From an uncultured Flavihumibacter sp. (GTDB lineage: Bacteria > Bacteroidota > Bacteroidia > Chitinophagales > Chitinophagaceae): a stretch of 64,000 nt of DNA. Shown here one piece after another: positions 36,576-47,050 of this stretch. The translations under genes were made by a program, and so were the position numbers. The stretch lies in NCBI GenBank assembly GCA_902168105.1, contig CABHOY010000085.1:1-64000 (forward strand). Direction: 5' to 3'. The notes beneath the pieces are model-generated. The model saw nothing but the letters and a program-made list of their open reading frames with translations, made no database searches and was not told the origin of the DNA. Position 1 is the stretch's first letter. Every line of letters starts with the position of its first letter.

Positions 36576-38882
36576 TCAGAAAGGATATCCAATTGCTATA
36601 TTTAATATGAGATTTTCTCTGCGCCAATCGGGATCGCCAAAATTAATATCTTTTATTACCCATCTTTCGTCAGAAGGTAACCACGGTTTACGTAACGGAA
36701 ACGCCAGGTCAAGCCGTACCACTATGATAGAGGCATCTACGCGCAACCCTACACCGGCATCCACTGCCAGCTGACTGCCAAAAGTACTTGCCTTGAACTT
36801 ACTGCCCGGTTTAGTTGGAACATCCTGTTTCAGCCAGATGTTGCCTGCATCCAGGAAGAGGGCCGCATTAAAAATGCCGGTGAGACGTGCACGTAGTTCT
36901 GAGTTATATTCCAGCCTGATATCACCGGCTTCATTTGCCAGGAACTGACTGGTAGTATCTTTATATCGTCCGGGACCGAGTGTCCTGGCCCTGAACCCGC
37001 GAAGGCTACTACTACCTCCTATAAAGTATTGCTTTACAAATGGTAATGTCGTGGAGTTCCCATAAGGAATACCAAATCCTGCATATATACGATTTACCCA
37101 GGTCAGCCTGCGCGTAAATTTCCAATAATGTCTTATGTCTCCTGTTAATCGTACATATTGAGCAAACGGAGCTCCCAGCAATGTCCTGCCGGTATCTTTT
37201 TTAGGAATAACCAGGCCTGCCAGATTACCAGAGTAGTCCAGATCTCCATTTAGATAAAAACTATGTTCCCTGTTCTCCGACTGATTATTGTAGGTAATAT
37301 TATAGTTGCCGCCAAGAATGAATTGTTTTTCAATAGCAGCTCGTTGACTTGGATCATTCCGCAGAATACTGTCATAACCGGGAGTCGTGCTGGTAGGCAG
37401 CACATAGGTAATGGCAATCGGCGACCACTTATGTTCCAGGTATTGTGTCTGACGCCAGATATACTGGAACTGGAAAGAATATGCGTTAAGGTTATATAAC
37501 TGGCTGCGACTGAATAATTCATAGCTTAAGCTGATCCTCGTACGGGGTACATAAGGCGTCCGGACGTTAAAGTTGAAAAGAGGTTGCCAGAACCGTGGAA
37601 TGGTAACTGCTGCTTCTGCCTTCAGATTGTAGGAGTTACCCCCTCTCAAAGTAGTGTTGTTAGCCGTTTGCCTTCCTCCTACCTGCCATTCCATACCACC
37701 GGAGAGTGTGATCTCCAGCAGATTGGCGGCATGCAACCAGTTACGGTTACGGGAGGTGATCCTTACTTCAGAGCCGACAAAATTGTTTGACTTGGATGTT
37801 CCTCTCAATTCGGCCGATAAACTTCTACGTGGATAAGGCGTAAGGAAGAAACTGGCGTTTAGTTTAGAACTGTCTCCCCTAACCTGCCTGAATTGCCCCT
37901 TCACAAATTTGAAAGTACCCAGGTCCGTCAACCGGCGAAGGGTAACATTATGTGCACTAAGGGTATATAAACTATCCGGTTTCAGGAATACTGAGCGTCC
38001 AAGTACGCTGGGCCTGAACTTGTTGGTAGAATCAACGATCCTTATATGTTGATATTGTACAGGAGTGCCTCTACGCGAAAGAGAATCATTATCCAGCGAG
38101 TAATTAGGATACACCGTAATGTTCTTCATCCGGTATTGCTTACGTGCAGCCAGCGGGGTTTCTTCTTTCATTTTAAGATAGAGGTCAACCATACCTTTAT
38201 TCGTGCTGTCTACTTCCACAAGCAGATGGTCTGCGGTGAAGTAATAATACCCCTGCTCCTTTAAAATTTCGTGTACGCGATTACGTTCTGCTACCACACT
38301 ATCTAGCCGGAATGGGCGCCTGAGGCGGAGAGAGCTGCCCTTTTGCGCAGCGGCGATCGCTTTGCCAAGTACAGTGCTGTCTGTTTCGTAAGTGACACTT
38401 CGTATGCGATAACGGTTATTAGGAGTAGCTGTATAAGTAATGGACGCTTTTTTCTTTCCCTGGTACTTTATCTCTGAGGCGACAGCAGCCTGAAAGAAGC
38501 CGTTATCCACCAGATACTGTTCTAATACAGTGGCCGTATAATCCGGTTTGGCACTGCTGAGTAAAACCGGAGGTTCGCCCCATTTGCGCCTTAACAGGTA
38601 ATTCAATCCCTTCCCTTTAGGTTCCTTTCCAAGATTGTACAACCAGAGCCGGATCGGCATTCCTGCAAATTTCCGGTTCGGTTTAGGTCTCGTGCGGTTA
38701 CTCATTTCTGCGACAAGCGTACCGTAGTCCCTCCTGGGCTTTTTCCCATCCCACTTTACGTTCGTGCCAGTATATAAACGGTCATTTTCGGGGACGGTTT
38801 TGGTGGTACTACAGGCACTTATGCACAGTGCAAAAAGCGCTGTAATAACAGTGGATGATATATACCTGTTTCTTCTGATCAT
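36576..38882 (-). CDS. tamL: TamL: lipid-anchored Omp85/TamA-family outer-membrane assembly protein
   Basis: 768 residues from the ATG at 38882, one base after the tamB stop region; an upstream in-frame start at 38972 lies inside tamB and would bury the signal peptide. The signal peptide ends in a lipobox, CISACS, so the N-terminus is lipid-modified. POTRA-like repeats fill the first half and a 16-strand Omp85 barrel the second, with the IGGSSSLRGFRAR-type loop (about residue 640) and a terminal NIAIGYPF strand. A lipoprotein form of TamA beside tamB is the TamL arrangement of Bacteroidota. BamA itself should be elsewhere. Confidence 0.88.
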   Translation of the reverse strand: MIRRNRYISSTVITALFALCISACSTTKTVPENDRLYTGTNVKWDGKKPRRDYGTLVAEMSNRTRPKPNRKFAGMPIRLWLYNLGKEPKGKGLNYLLRRKWGEPPVLLSSAKPDYTATVLEQYLVDNGFFQAAVASEIKYQGKKKASITYTATPNNRYRIRSVTYETDSTVLGKAIAAAQKGSSLRLRRPFRLDSVVAERNRVHEILKEQGYYYFTADHLLVEVDSTNKGMVDLYLKMKEETPLAARKQYRMKNITVYPNYSLDNDSLSRRGTPVQYQHIRIVDSTNKFRPSVLGRSVFLKPDSLYTLSAHNVTLRRLTDLGTFKFVKGQFRQVRGDSSKLNASFFLTPYPRRSLSAELRGTSKSNNFVGSEVRITSRNRNWLHAANLLEITLSGGMEWQVGGRQTANNTTLRGGNSYNLKAEAAVTIPRFWQPLFNFNVRTPYVPRTRISLSYELFSRSQLYNLNAYSFQFQYIWRQTQYLEHKWSPIAITYVLPTSTTPGYDSILRNDPSQRAAIEKQFILGGNYNITYNNQSENREHSFYLNGDLDYSGNLAGLVIPKKDTGRTLLGAPFAQYVRLTGDIRHYWKFTRRLTWVNRIYAGFGIPYGNSTTLPFVKQYFIGGSSSLRGFRARTLGPGRYKDTTSQFLANEAGDIRLEYNSELRARLTGIFNAALFLDAGNIWLKQDVPTKPGSKFKASTFGSQLAVDAGVGLRVDASIIVVRLDLAFPLRKPWLPSDERWVIKDINFGDPDWRRENLILNIAIGYPF

Positions 38883-38883
38883 T

Positions 38884-41800
38884 TTATTTCTTGCTGACAG
38901 TTTTCTTATTGCGGAGCCTTTCTTTTTTCTCCTGGGATTTGGCACGGCGGAATATTTCCCGGAATTCGTCATAGTCCATTATCAAGGCAAATGCTACCCC
39001 GGTTTCTACTACCTGTCCTTCGATGACAGTACTGTTATCATTCCGTTGGTATACCCTTACACGGTAACGGCCGTCTTTCGTCAGTTTATATTCTATGGAA
39101 ATATCACCTACCAGTGACGAAGGATTCGCCTGGTTTTCACCCTGCAGCATTACATTCGAACCAACAGAAACAGACAGTCGTTCATTGAACAGTTTCTTGG
39201 ATGCTCCCACCTTCAGATTGGTAGTTTCCTGTTCGGCTCCAGTGGAATAGTCTTCCCTGGATTCCACGTCGAAATTCAGATCCACGCCTTTAATAATATT
39301 GCCTGCCAGGTTGTTCAACTGTTGAGAAAGGATCTTACTCACACTCTGACGAGCCATATTACGTGCGCCAAAGTCGCTGCTGCCACCACCATCGCTTGCA
39401 AATGGATCTTCAGGTATGAAACTGTTGAGTACCAGCAATCCCATTACCTGTTTGTTCAGTTCAGAAGGGATCTGGTTGATCTGTTTCAAACGGTTATACA
39501 CACTTCCGCTAAAGGCGTTCTGTTCTGCCTCAGGCATGTCGAGCTCAAAGGATATCTCTGGTTTCATCATCTGACCCTTGATACGGAGGTATACGTAGAA
39601 TGGTAATTTTTGTCTGTACCTGTTCCTGTCAATTTCTGACATATTAGTCAGCTGGTCCTGTACGAGGTCTGCCGCCGTTGCATTGACCGTATAACGTGCG
39701 GTAATGTCCAGATCTGCTTCCATCGCCTCTCCGCTAAATGTGATCGTGCTGCCTTTTTCTATACTGAAAGAACGCTTGATCAATTGATTAAGAGACATTT
39801 CATACTTTCCCTCAGTTATTTCATAACGGCCGGTCAAGCTCATTTTTGTGCTTGCATCCAGTGTAGCATTGATATTAGCGGTTCCTTTTGCTTCAACAAA
39901 GTCTCCATTTATAGGGTCGATGATAATTTTGATAGTAGACTCCGGGGTAATCTCGGCATTACCGGATAGATTGATCCCTTTCAGGCGCGGATTCAGGAAC
40001 TTGGTGCTGTCAACTGCTTTAATGAGACTGGAGTCCAAAGGATTAGACTTATCTACAAACACGATCACCCCTTCCCTGTTGGCGATGCCTGGTTCTTCTG
40101 ATGGTAGTGTAACAGTAATGTTTGATTTATCCCGGAGTTTCACATTCGCGTCGATCCTGGGGAGGTCCATGTTTCCTCGTACGCTGATACGGGTATCGAT
40201 AAATGCAGGACCATAATACAACTGCTGGGGATCCTGTTGTTTACCCAGTATCATAAAGTTATCCGAGTTGATATTGAGGTTGAAGTTATACCGGCTAAAA
40301 TCCCGTGTGTTGATACGTCCGTTCACGACCAATTCATTATCAAGACTATCGGCAATAACAAACTGGTCAAATGCGATACCTCTCTCATCTATGTTGATCG
40401 TTTCATCCGGCAGGCGCAAAGGCGCGCCAACATAAGTGATTGTACCACCGGCATCATTGAAATGCAGCATCCCCAATACTTTTGGTTTGTCGGTCGTGCC
40501 GGTAATAGTGAATTGGCCATCCGCGCTACCGTGCATACGTGTCACATTCCCGAATGTGAACGATTCGAGAGATGCCATGTTGATATTATTAATATCCACC
40601 TTCGCATTGATCGTGCTATCGTAAGTACCGTCTACTTTCACATCATTCTGATTGCCGGTCAGATTAGCAGTGAGTTTATATTGATTAGGCTGTGGTGTTT
40701 CCACATTAGCTTCCAGTGTGCCGACTGGTGTTCCTCTGAAAACAAGGGAATCTATTTTTAATGAGCTCTTTACCAACGGAGAATTATCCAGGTTACTGAC
40801 CAGGGCTTCTGCATTCAGCAAGCCGCTTGCCAGCAATGTATCCGATGACAGCAGCGCTGTTATGGTAGACAGTTTGAAATCTTTGATGTTGGTTTTTAAC
40901 GGGGGCAATTTTCCCTGGCTGGTATCTCTAAGTGTCTGTATCTGAATGGATTGGTTCTGATATGAAAGCGTGAGTTGCGCTGTATCCGGGCCTCCGTTGA
41001 CGAGATGTATCCGGTTGCCTTCATCCACTTTCCATTGTTGTTTATTCAGTAACAGGTCTGTTTTCAGAGAAAGGTCCATTGCATTGGCAGGGAGGAAGGT
41101 CACATAACCACCTATTTTATATTTAGGATTACGTTTGATATCATCCAGGAGCAGGTCCCAGTCTACCTTGCCGCTAGTGGCATTCGCTTTCAATTGTGTA
41201 TGATACAGCGGTGCTATCTGATGATGCAGCCTGGCAAGGTCCACAGATGCATTCAGGGTAGTATCCTGAATCCGGGCCACCAGGTTCACACTGTCTACAC
41301 GCAAAGAATCATAAACAAGTTTGAGCAGATTGGCGTTCAACACCAGTAGACTACTGTCTGTATTCAGCCTTCCGTCAATCACCAGGGGCTGTTCCATCCG
41401 GAGGCCGGGCGCCATATTTTTAAGACTGCGTGGCCAGGACAGGGCCGCGTTCCACTGTAGGGTTTGTCCTGCAGGTAATTGTACCAGCCTGGCACTATCG
41501 TATGGTTGTAGCGGTTTGTTGATCAACTGACCAAATGCGCCGCCTACCTTTGTATAATCAATATTACCGTTAGCATGTATGAACCCGAAAGGACCTTCCA
41601 GTGCAAGATATTGCTGATCTTCATATCTGGCTGTGAGGGCAATCGTGTCTAAAGGAAATACCTGTCCATTCGTAGCTACCTGCCAGTTATGAAGGAAAGC
41701 GGCTCCAACCAGCCGTTTAGGGTCAAGGCTGCTGAAATCTGCTGCCAGGGCGCCTTTCAATACCATTGGATCAGCGTACCAGTTGGTAGCATACAGGTCT

Positions 41801-43947
41801 GCCTTGTCCATCTGAAGATTTGCCTGTAAAGATTGCACACTGGTATCGCCTAATAAAGCATCGACGTCAAAAGTTAATGTAATACTGGTATCTGTACTTT
41901 GGCCTTCTGCATGTAACTGGTTCTTATCAATGTTACCGTTTACGGAAATGCCATGATAGGTATAGCGATTGTAAGTAGCAGCATCGAGGTCTATTGCCGC
42001 TTTAGCTACCATACCGGGAAACGTGTAGCCCTGGCCGGAGGCAGACATTCGTCCGCTGATCCAGCCCATAGCGGTGTCGTACATCAGTATGCCGGGATGT
42101 ACTTTAAAGGATGCCACGTTTACATCATAACGGGCACGGATGCTGTCTGTAATATTGACCAGATGTGCGGATAGCTGTGCATTCGCGGAACTGCTGGTCA
42201 GGTGTAATTGTGTTTTGAGGTCCTGCATACCACCAAGCATATTGCCGGTAATGAGCATATGCTCCGGTAACCGTGGTGTATCAGGTAGTGTACCTGCCGG
42301 TAACCAGGACCTTAATGGTTTATTGCCTGACTGAATATATATCGAAGGAAGGTTGGCCCAGAAACGTTCTGCATCTGTAGCATGCTCAATTTCTCCATTG
42401 GTACGGATATGATTACCAACATTGTCTGTTATACGCAGTGTTTCGATGATCAGTTTACCCATACTTCCCTTTAATTCCGCAGTCACATCTATCACCTTGT
42501 CCCACAGTGGTTTCATGGAAGGGTTCCTGCGTGAATCCGGTACAAAAGGCAGGAACTCTCCTAATGTGATACGGGAAGAGTCAATGTCAGCGCGAAGCTG
42601 TAACTGATCCATCTGTTCAGAAATTGTGGACCAGGAAGGGACTGTTACGGCGATCTGTTTTCTGAGCAGGCTTTTATTTGTTTCCAGCAGCAGGTTTTGT
42701 AAAGCCAGTGTCTGAGGAGTAAACAGTACATTAAAATGTGCCTGTTTCACCACAAAGCCAGACTTCTCGCTAACTTCCAGTGATTTAAGTGCAGCACTAA
42801 TGGTATCGGTCTTATAAAGGATATTAGAAACAGTAGTATTAAAGTTGTAAAGAAAAAGATGGTTATAATCCGGATCGCTGCCCGCGCCTCTTGGCGGTGG
42901 CGCAGTATTATTATCGAACTTAAGATCCACATGCTCCAGTTCTGCTTTGGTGGCCAATACTTTCCACGTGTTGGGCACGCTGTCTGTTGGGAGTGGAGCA
43001 GAAGTGTCTTTCGCGGCGGATAATGTAAAGACGCCCACAGTCCTGCTGATCTTTAAATCGCCGATCTGTACCAATGTGGAATCCAGGTCTATGTCAGAAT
43101 TAGTTAATTGCAGATTGCTGATACGCCATACGGTCGAAAGACCACTTGCTTCGTCTGAGTATAAAAATGCACTGTTTTTTATCTGGAGTTTCTTTAACAG
43201 CAGGTGAAATGGCGTACTGGCGGTATCCACTGGTAGGGGCGGCGGTGGCGCATTATTCAGTGCTTTCGCGCGGTAGGTGGTTGTGTATATGCCTTTCATG
43301 CCGTTCAGCTCAATTCCCCGGAATGCGTACAATCCTTCATCCAGCAAGAGGTCATCCGGATCGACGTGCAGTTCCTGGAAACGGACAATAGCGGTCATCC
43401 CCCCTTCCGCATCCGCGAAGCGGAGACGCACATTTCTAAGGGTTACATCTTTGATATGGAATTGAAGCGTTGTGCCTGTCTCTGCAGCGAGAGTATCCGG
43501 TATGCTATCTTTAGTGATAAAGGCGTCCTGGATGAACTGATAATTATAGACGCTATCCCCCTCGTTACGATAGATATTGACAAGCACCGAGTCCCATTCG
43601 AGGCCGTTGACCTTTAACTCGTTGTTGAGAAAAGCCAACAGATTGTACCTGACCTTCAGTGTGCCGGAAAACAGCAGGGCCTTTGAGCTGGTGTCGGCGA
43701 CATAAACGTTCCTCAGTTCCAGGTATTTCCATCCACGCATGCGGAGATATCCGATACGCACCTGGGTATGCAGCTTCTTTTGCAGATATTGTTCTCCCTG
43801 CCGGCGTATATAATCCTGCACTGGTTCCAGTTGCAAAAGTAATACTGCCATGACAGGAAGTATCAGCAGGACGACAAGCGTCCACAATAACCATCGCCAC
43901 CAGGGACGACCATGATGCTTTTCTTCGTTCGTAGATGGATCTGTCAC
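38884..43947 (-). CDS. tamB: TamB-type inter-membrane bridge protein (translocation and assembly module)
   Basis: 1687 residues from a GTG start; no ATG is in frame nearby. One N-terminal membrane anchor (about residues 17-40) is followed by a very long beta-rich region of AsmA/TamB type and a C-terminal DUF490/TamB domain (about residues 1250-1640, with GTANINATLDAST and ITEGKYEMSLNQL). TamB proteins form a hydrophobic taco-shaped groove from the inner to the outer membrane and act with TamA/TamL in barrel assembly and lipid transport. tamL starts one base beyond the stop, so the pair is translationally linked. Confidence 0.92.
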   Translation of the reverse strand: MTDPSTNEEKHHGRPWWRWLLWTLVVLLILPVMAVLLLQLEPVQDYIRRQGEQYLQKKLHTQVRIGYLRMRGWKYLELRNVYVADTSSKALLFSGTLKVRYNLLAFLNNELKVNGLEWDSVLVNIYRNEGDSVYNYQFIQDAFITKDSIPDTLAAETGTTLQFHIKDVTLRNVRLRFADAEGGMTAIVRFQELHVDPDDLLLDEGLYAFRGIELNGMKGIYTTTYRAKALNNAPPPPLPVDTASTPFHLLLKKLQIKNSAFLYSDEASGLSTVWRISNLQLTNSDIDLDSTLVQIGDLKISRTVGVFTLSAAKDTSAPLPTDSVPNTWKVLATKAELEHVDLKFDNNTAPPPRGAGSDPDYNHLFLYNFNTTVSNILYKTDTISAALKSLEVSEKSGFVVKQAHFNVLFTPQTLALQNLLLETNKSLLRKQIAVTVPSWSTISEQMDQLQLRADIDSSRITLGEFLPFVPDSRRNPSMKPLWDKVIDVTAELKGSMGKLIIETLRITDNVGNHIRTNGEIEHATDAERFWANLPSIYIQSGNKPLRSWLPAGTLPDTPRLPEHMLITGNMLGGMQDLKTQLHLTSSSANAQLSAHLVNITDSIRARYDVNVASFKVHPGILMYDTAMGWISGRMSASGQGYTFPGMVAKAAIDLDAATYNRYTYHGISVNGNIDKNQLHAEGQSTDTSITLTFDVDALLGDTSVQSLQANLQMDKADLYATNWYADPMVLKGALAADFSSLDPKRLVGAAFLHNWQVATNGQVFPLDTIALTARYEDQQYLALEGPFGFIHANGNIDYTKVGGAFGQLINKPLQPYDSARLVQLPAGQTLQWNAALSWPRSLKNMAPGLRMEQPLVIDGRLNTDSSLLVLNANLLKLVYDSLRVDSVNLVARIQDTTLNASVDLARLHHQIAPLYHTQLKANATSGKVDWDLLLDDIKRNPKYKIGGYVTFLPANAMDLSLKTDLLLNKQQWKVDEGNRIHLVNGGPDTAQLTLSYQNQSIQIQTLRDTSQGKLPPLKTNIKDFKLSTITALLSSDTLLASGLLNAEALVSNLDNSPLVKSSLKIDSLVFRGTPVGTLEANVETPQPNQYKLTANLTGNQNDVKVDGTYDSTINAKVDINNINMASLESFTFGNVTRMHGSADGQFTITGTTDKPKVLGMLHFNDAGGTITYVGAPLRLPDETINIDERGIAFDQFVIADSLDNELVVNGRINTRDFSRYNFNLNINSDNFMILGKQQDPQQLYYGPAFIDTRISVRGNMDLPRIDANVKLRDKSNITVTLPSEEPGIANREGVIVFVDKSNPLDSSLIKAVDSTKFLNPRLKGINLSGNAEITPESTIKIIIDPINGDFVEAKGTANINATLDASTKMSLTGRYEITEGKYEMSLNQLIKRSFSIEKGSTITFSGEAMEADLDITARYTVNATAADLVQDQLTNMSEIDRNRYRQKLPFYVYLRIKGQMMKPEISFELDMPEAEQNAFSGSVYNRLKQINQIPSELNKQVMGLLVLNSFIPEDPFASDGGGSSDFGARNMARQSVSKILSQQLNNLAGNIIKGVDLNFDVESREDYSTGAEQETTNLKVGASKKLFNERLSVSVGSNVMLQGENQANPSSLVGDISIEYKLTKDGRYRVRVYQRNDNSTVIEGQVVETGVAFALIMDYDEFREIFRRAKSQEKKERLRNKKTVSKK

Positions 43948-44059
43948 TATGAAAAAGGTTACTTATACAGTAATTTACTGAAATAAAACACTTTAGGGTA
44001 TTTATGCTTACATGGTTAAACAAACAAATACTATACCTGCTGAGTTGTGATACACAAAA

Positions 44060-44084
44060 AAAGTCCTGTCCATGACAGGACTTT
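44060..44084 (-). terminator. Intrinsic terminator after the 44.1-kb gene
   Basis: Perfect 11-bp stem (44060-44070 with 44074-44084) and 3-nt loop, A-run on the left giving U on the minus strand. It follows the minus-strand gene that ends at 44110. Confidence 0.75.
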
Positions 44085-44109
44085 AAAAATAGAATGCCGG
44101 ATATTGATA

Positions 44110-44724
44110 TTACCAGGACGGCGTGTTCCGTTGATTGAACTTCTGGATATAATATATCAGTTTGCTCTTGTTGTCTTTGTCTTCGTTAAACTCTCTCAAC
44201 AGGACGGTGTCTTGTGGGAGAATATATTTACGCATATTAAACAGGGTCAGGTCATAAACATCTCCTGTTATCAGGTTCAAGACCCGCTTGTCTGCCGTTG
44301 GCGGCGGCGTATTATCAAAGACCATTCCCGCTGTGGCTCTGTTGCCTGTGCTGGAGGTAATGGCCCGGATACGGTACAGGCAATAGTATCCTATTTCTTC
44401 CAGTTTATTCAGACCGTTATCTTTAATGTAGATCGATGAGCCATCTGAATACCCCCAGTATTTTTTCACTTTCTGCTCCTTCCCGGTTGAATCGACCAGG
44501 TTCAGTTCATTGGGAGCTGACAGCAGGTAAACCTGTGCCGCCGGGGTCCTGGTCTTCACAGTAATTGTTCCCGTAACGGATGGATTATTCGCCCTGAACT
44601 CCCGGAAGGTTTTATAAATGCCTTTTTTATATTGATGGGTATCGTAAACCGAAGTCCCTACCTGTGCTGACGTAAATTGCACAAACGCTGTGCATAATAT
44701 AATAGAAAGTACCAACTGCCTCAT
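44110..44724 (-). CDS. Exported protein of unknown function
   Basis: 204 residues with a clear signal peptide (about residues 1-20, cleavage after FTSA). The mature part is soluble, probably beta-rich. Patterns include GIYKTFREFRANNPSV at the start, IKDNGLNKLEEIGYYCLYRI in the middle, and NKSKLIYYIQKFN at the end. I recognise the type as common in Bacteroidota but cannot assign a family with confidence. It is followed upstream on the same strand by another exported protein, 36 bp away, so they may form a two-gene operon. Confidence 0.7.
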   Translation of the reverse strand: MRQLVLSIILCTAFVQFTSAQVGTSVYDTHQYKKGIYKTFREFRANNPSVTGTITVKTRTPAAQVYLLSAPNELNLVDSTGKEQKVKKYWGYSDGSSIYIKDNGLNKLEEIGYYCLYRIRAITSSTGNRATAGMVFDNTPPPTADKRVLNLITGDVYDLTLFNMRKYILPQDTVLLREFNEDKDNKSKLIYYIQKFNQRNTPSW

Positions 44725-44760
44725 AAGGTTACAAATGTACTGCTTTTCAGGGTGTTGAAA

Positions 44761-45378
44761 TTAGTGAGGAAGGACATTCTGTTTCTCCATATTGTTCAGA
44801 ATGACTTGCCGGATCCTCTTATAAACAGTAATTTTTCCAAATTCGATAATGGTATGAAGTTTCGCCGACCAGATAGCTTCCGAGTTCTCTGCAAGTACGA
44901 TATCAAAGTCGTTTACCAGGTACTGTTGCAGCATGGTGTTCCCGACCACACTTCCGGAAGTTTTACCCACTACTCTTGAGGCGCCCATATTATTGATACC
45001 AGTTTCGGTAGAGCCGGGGCTTACGTCTGTGCTGCGAACTCTCTCAAAAGTGGCTAGCGGAGTAAAACGTAGTATTGCGTCATGCGACCAGGTCTTTGCT
45101 TTCTCCAGAGCAACGTCGGTATCTACCTTATGATGGTCGCCGAGATATTCGTACTTACATTCGATGTGCTGGGTTTTCAGTTCCTTGATCAGTTCTGCTG
45201 AAAGATTGTCCATGTACATGCGTGCCTGCATTCCTCCTTCTCCGACAATGAGGATCTTATGATAGTGTTTAACACTATCCAGTTTATTGTCAATAGGGTG
45301 AAGCTCGATTTTTTTCTGGGCAGATGCAGGTAGCAGGAACAGACCGGCCATTAATAGGGACAGTAAAAGTGCTCTCAT
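44761..45378 (-). CDS. Exported protein of unknown function
   Basis: 205 residues from the ATG at 45378, which gives a clean signal peptide (MRALLLSLLMAGLFLLPASA); a start at 45420 would add 14 unlikely residues. The mature protein has the segments HYHKILIVGEGGMQARMYMD and LRFTPLATFERVRSTDVSPG and looks like a periplasmic alpha/beta protein, possibly of the kind that senses or binds a partner. No catalytic residues can be named. It precedes the other unknown exported gene by 36 bp and is separated from gltD by a terminator. Confidence 0.68.
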   Translation of the reverse strand: MRALLLSLLMAGLFLLPASAQKKIELHPIDNKLDSVKHYHKILIVGEGGMQARMYMDNLSAELIKELKTQHIECKYEYLGDHHKVDTDVALEKAKTWSHDAILRFTPLATFERVRSTDVSPGSTETGINNMGASRVVGKTSGSVVGNTMLQQYLVNDFDIVLAENSEAIWSAKLHTIIEFGKITVYKRIRQVILNNMEKQNVLPH

Positions 45379-45445
45379 ATAGTATTTAGGGATAATTACG
45401 CCGCAAAGATAACAAAACAATTTCCTGATTTACAGGCACGCAAAA

Positions 45446-45465
45446 GGCCGGGTAAAAACCCGGCC
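45446..45465 (-). terminator. Intrinsic terminator of the gltB-gltD operon
   Basis: Perfect 8-bp stem, GGCCGGGT with its complement, loop AAAA, and four U residues following on the minus strand. It lies 79 bp after the gltD stop. Confidence 0.75.
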
Positions 45466-45544
45466 CGGCTGAAGGTTACAACAAAATCTAAACCTGCTTA
45501 TGAGACTCTTTGATATTTTTTATAAGCTGTCAGGCATGACGTTA

Positions 45545-47020
45545 TTAAACTGCCAAAGCCTGCAGAGAATGATCTTTACTTTCCAATTGTGAAGCACCCA
45601 TCAGGAACTCGTCCACCTTTCTTGCACACTCACGTCCTTCACTGATCGCCCATACTACCAGGGATTGTCCGCGACGCATATCGCCGGCAGCAAATACCTT
45701 TGGTATGGATGTCTGGTATGCTCTCTCACCGGCTTTCACATTGCCACGCTCATCTTTTTCCACACCCAGTTCGTCCAGCAGGCCGGTATGTTGAGGATGT
45801 AAGAAGCCCATTGCCAGGAAGGCCAGTTCACAAGGGATCTCCTGTTCGCTACCTGGTACTTCTTTAAAGCCGCCTGGTCTGCCGTCAGGCCCCAGCGCCC
45901 ATTCGAGGGCTACTATTTTCAAACCTTTCAGGTTTCCTTTTTCATCCCCGACAAACTCCTTGGTACCTATAGCCCAGTGACGTACTGCACCTTCTTCGTG
46001 AGAAGAGGACGTTTTCAGTACCATTGGATAGGTAGGCCATGGCATATATTCTGTACGCTCTCCCGGAGGTTTAGGCAGTAATTCCAATTGGGTTACTCCT
46101 ATTGCACCATGACGATTGGAAGTACCTACACAGTCGGAGCCGGTATCGCCGCCGCCTATTACTACAACATTCTTGCCGGTTGCCATAATATCATGACCTG
46201 ATACGGGAAGATCGCTTACGCGTTTGTTCTGTTGCTTCAGGAAGTCCATTGCATAATGTACACCATGGAAGTGACGGCCAGGGATGTTCAGGTCGCGGGG
46301 AATAGTAGATCCACCCGCCAGTACGATAGCATTGTATTCACGCAGCAGGTCGTTCACACTTACATTCACACCCACGTTTGCATTACACATGAATACAACA
46401 CCTTCTTCTTCCATCAGTTTGATACGACGGTCTATTACCCATTTCTCCAGTTTGAAGTCAGGGATACCGTAACGTAACAAACCACCCGGAGCATCGTCTC
46501 TTTCAAATACAGTCACATTGTGGCCGGCATAATTTAACTGAGCGGCAGCAGCCAGTCCAGCAGGACCAGAGCCGATCACAGCTACTTTTTTACCAGTACG
46601 TACCCGTGGTGTTTTGGCCTGTACCAGACCTTTATCGAAAGCTACCTCTATGATGTGACGTTCTATTTCTTCGATAGCCACAGGAGGCTGATTGATTCCC
46701 AATACACAAGCACTTTCACACGGAGCAGGACAGATACGGCCTGTAAACTCAGGGAAGTTGTTGGTACTGGTCAATATTTCATAAGCTTCTTTCCAGTCTT
46801 TCTGGTATACGGCGTCGTTGAACTCGGGGATCACATTGCCCAGCGGACAGCCACTGTGACAGAAAGGAACTCCACAGTTCATACAGCGCGCAGATTGTTC
46901 ATTCAGTTTTGATTCTGAATACCTCTCTACGAATTCGTTATAGTGTTGGACTCTCTCCTTTGCAGAAGTTTTGCCCGGCAGTTCCCGTGTAAATTCAAGG
47001 AATCCTGTTGGTTTGCCCAT
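45545..47020 (-). CDS. gltD: Glutamate synthase (NADPH) small subunit
   Basis: 491 residues. The N-terminal cysteine clusters (CMNCGVPFCHSGCPLGN and CPAPCESACV) bind the Fe-S centres. FAD and NADPH Rossmann loops are VIGSGPAGLAAAA (about residue 149) and VVIGGGDTGSDC (about residue 285). It passes electrons from NADPH to the large subunit, which forms glutamate from glutamine and 2-oxoglutarate. It starts 30 bp after gltB, the usual order in Bacteroidota, and ends before a good terminator. Confidence 0.96.
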   Translation of the reverse strand: MGKPTGFLEFTRELPGKTSAKERVQHYNEFVERYSESKLNEQSARCMNCGVPFCHSGCPLGNVIPEFNDAVYQKDWKEAYEILTSTNNFPEFTGRICPAPCESACVLGINQPPVAIEEIERHIIEVAFDKGLVQAKTPRVRTGKKVAVIGSGPAGLAAAAQLNYAGHNVTVFERDDAPGGLLRYGIPDFKLEKWVIDRRIKLMEEEGVVFMCNANVGVNVSVNDLLREYNAIVLAGGSTIPRDLNIPGRHFHGVHYAMDFLKQQNKRVSDLPVSGHDIMATGKNVVVIGGGDTGSDCVGTSNRHGAIGVTQLELLPKPPGERTEYMPWPTYPMVLKTSSSHEEGAVRHWAIGTKEFVGDEKGNLKGLKIVALEWALGPDGRPGGFKEVPGSEQEIPCELAFLAMGFLHPQHTGLLDELGVEKDERGNVKAGERAYQTSIPKVFAAGDMRRGQSLVVWAISEGRECARKVDEFLMGASQLESKDHSLQALAV

Positions 47021-47050
47021 TTGTCTCTTTTCTTAGATGTTAGAATGTTA

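Noticed and set aside
36526..36627. Longer N-terminus of the RlpA-like protein
   Set aside because: It would put 34 residues before a complete lipoprotein signal peptide and would overlap the end of tamL.
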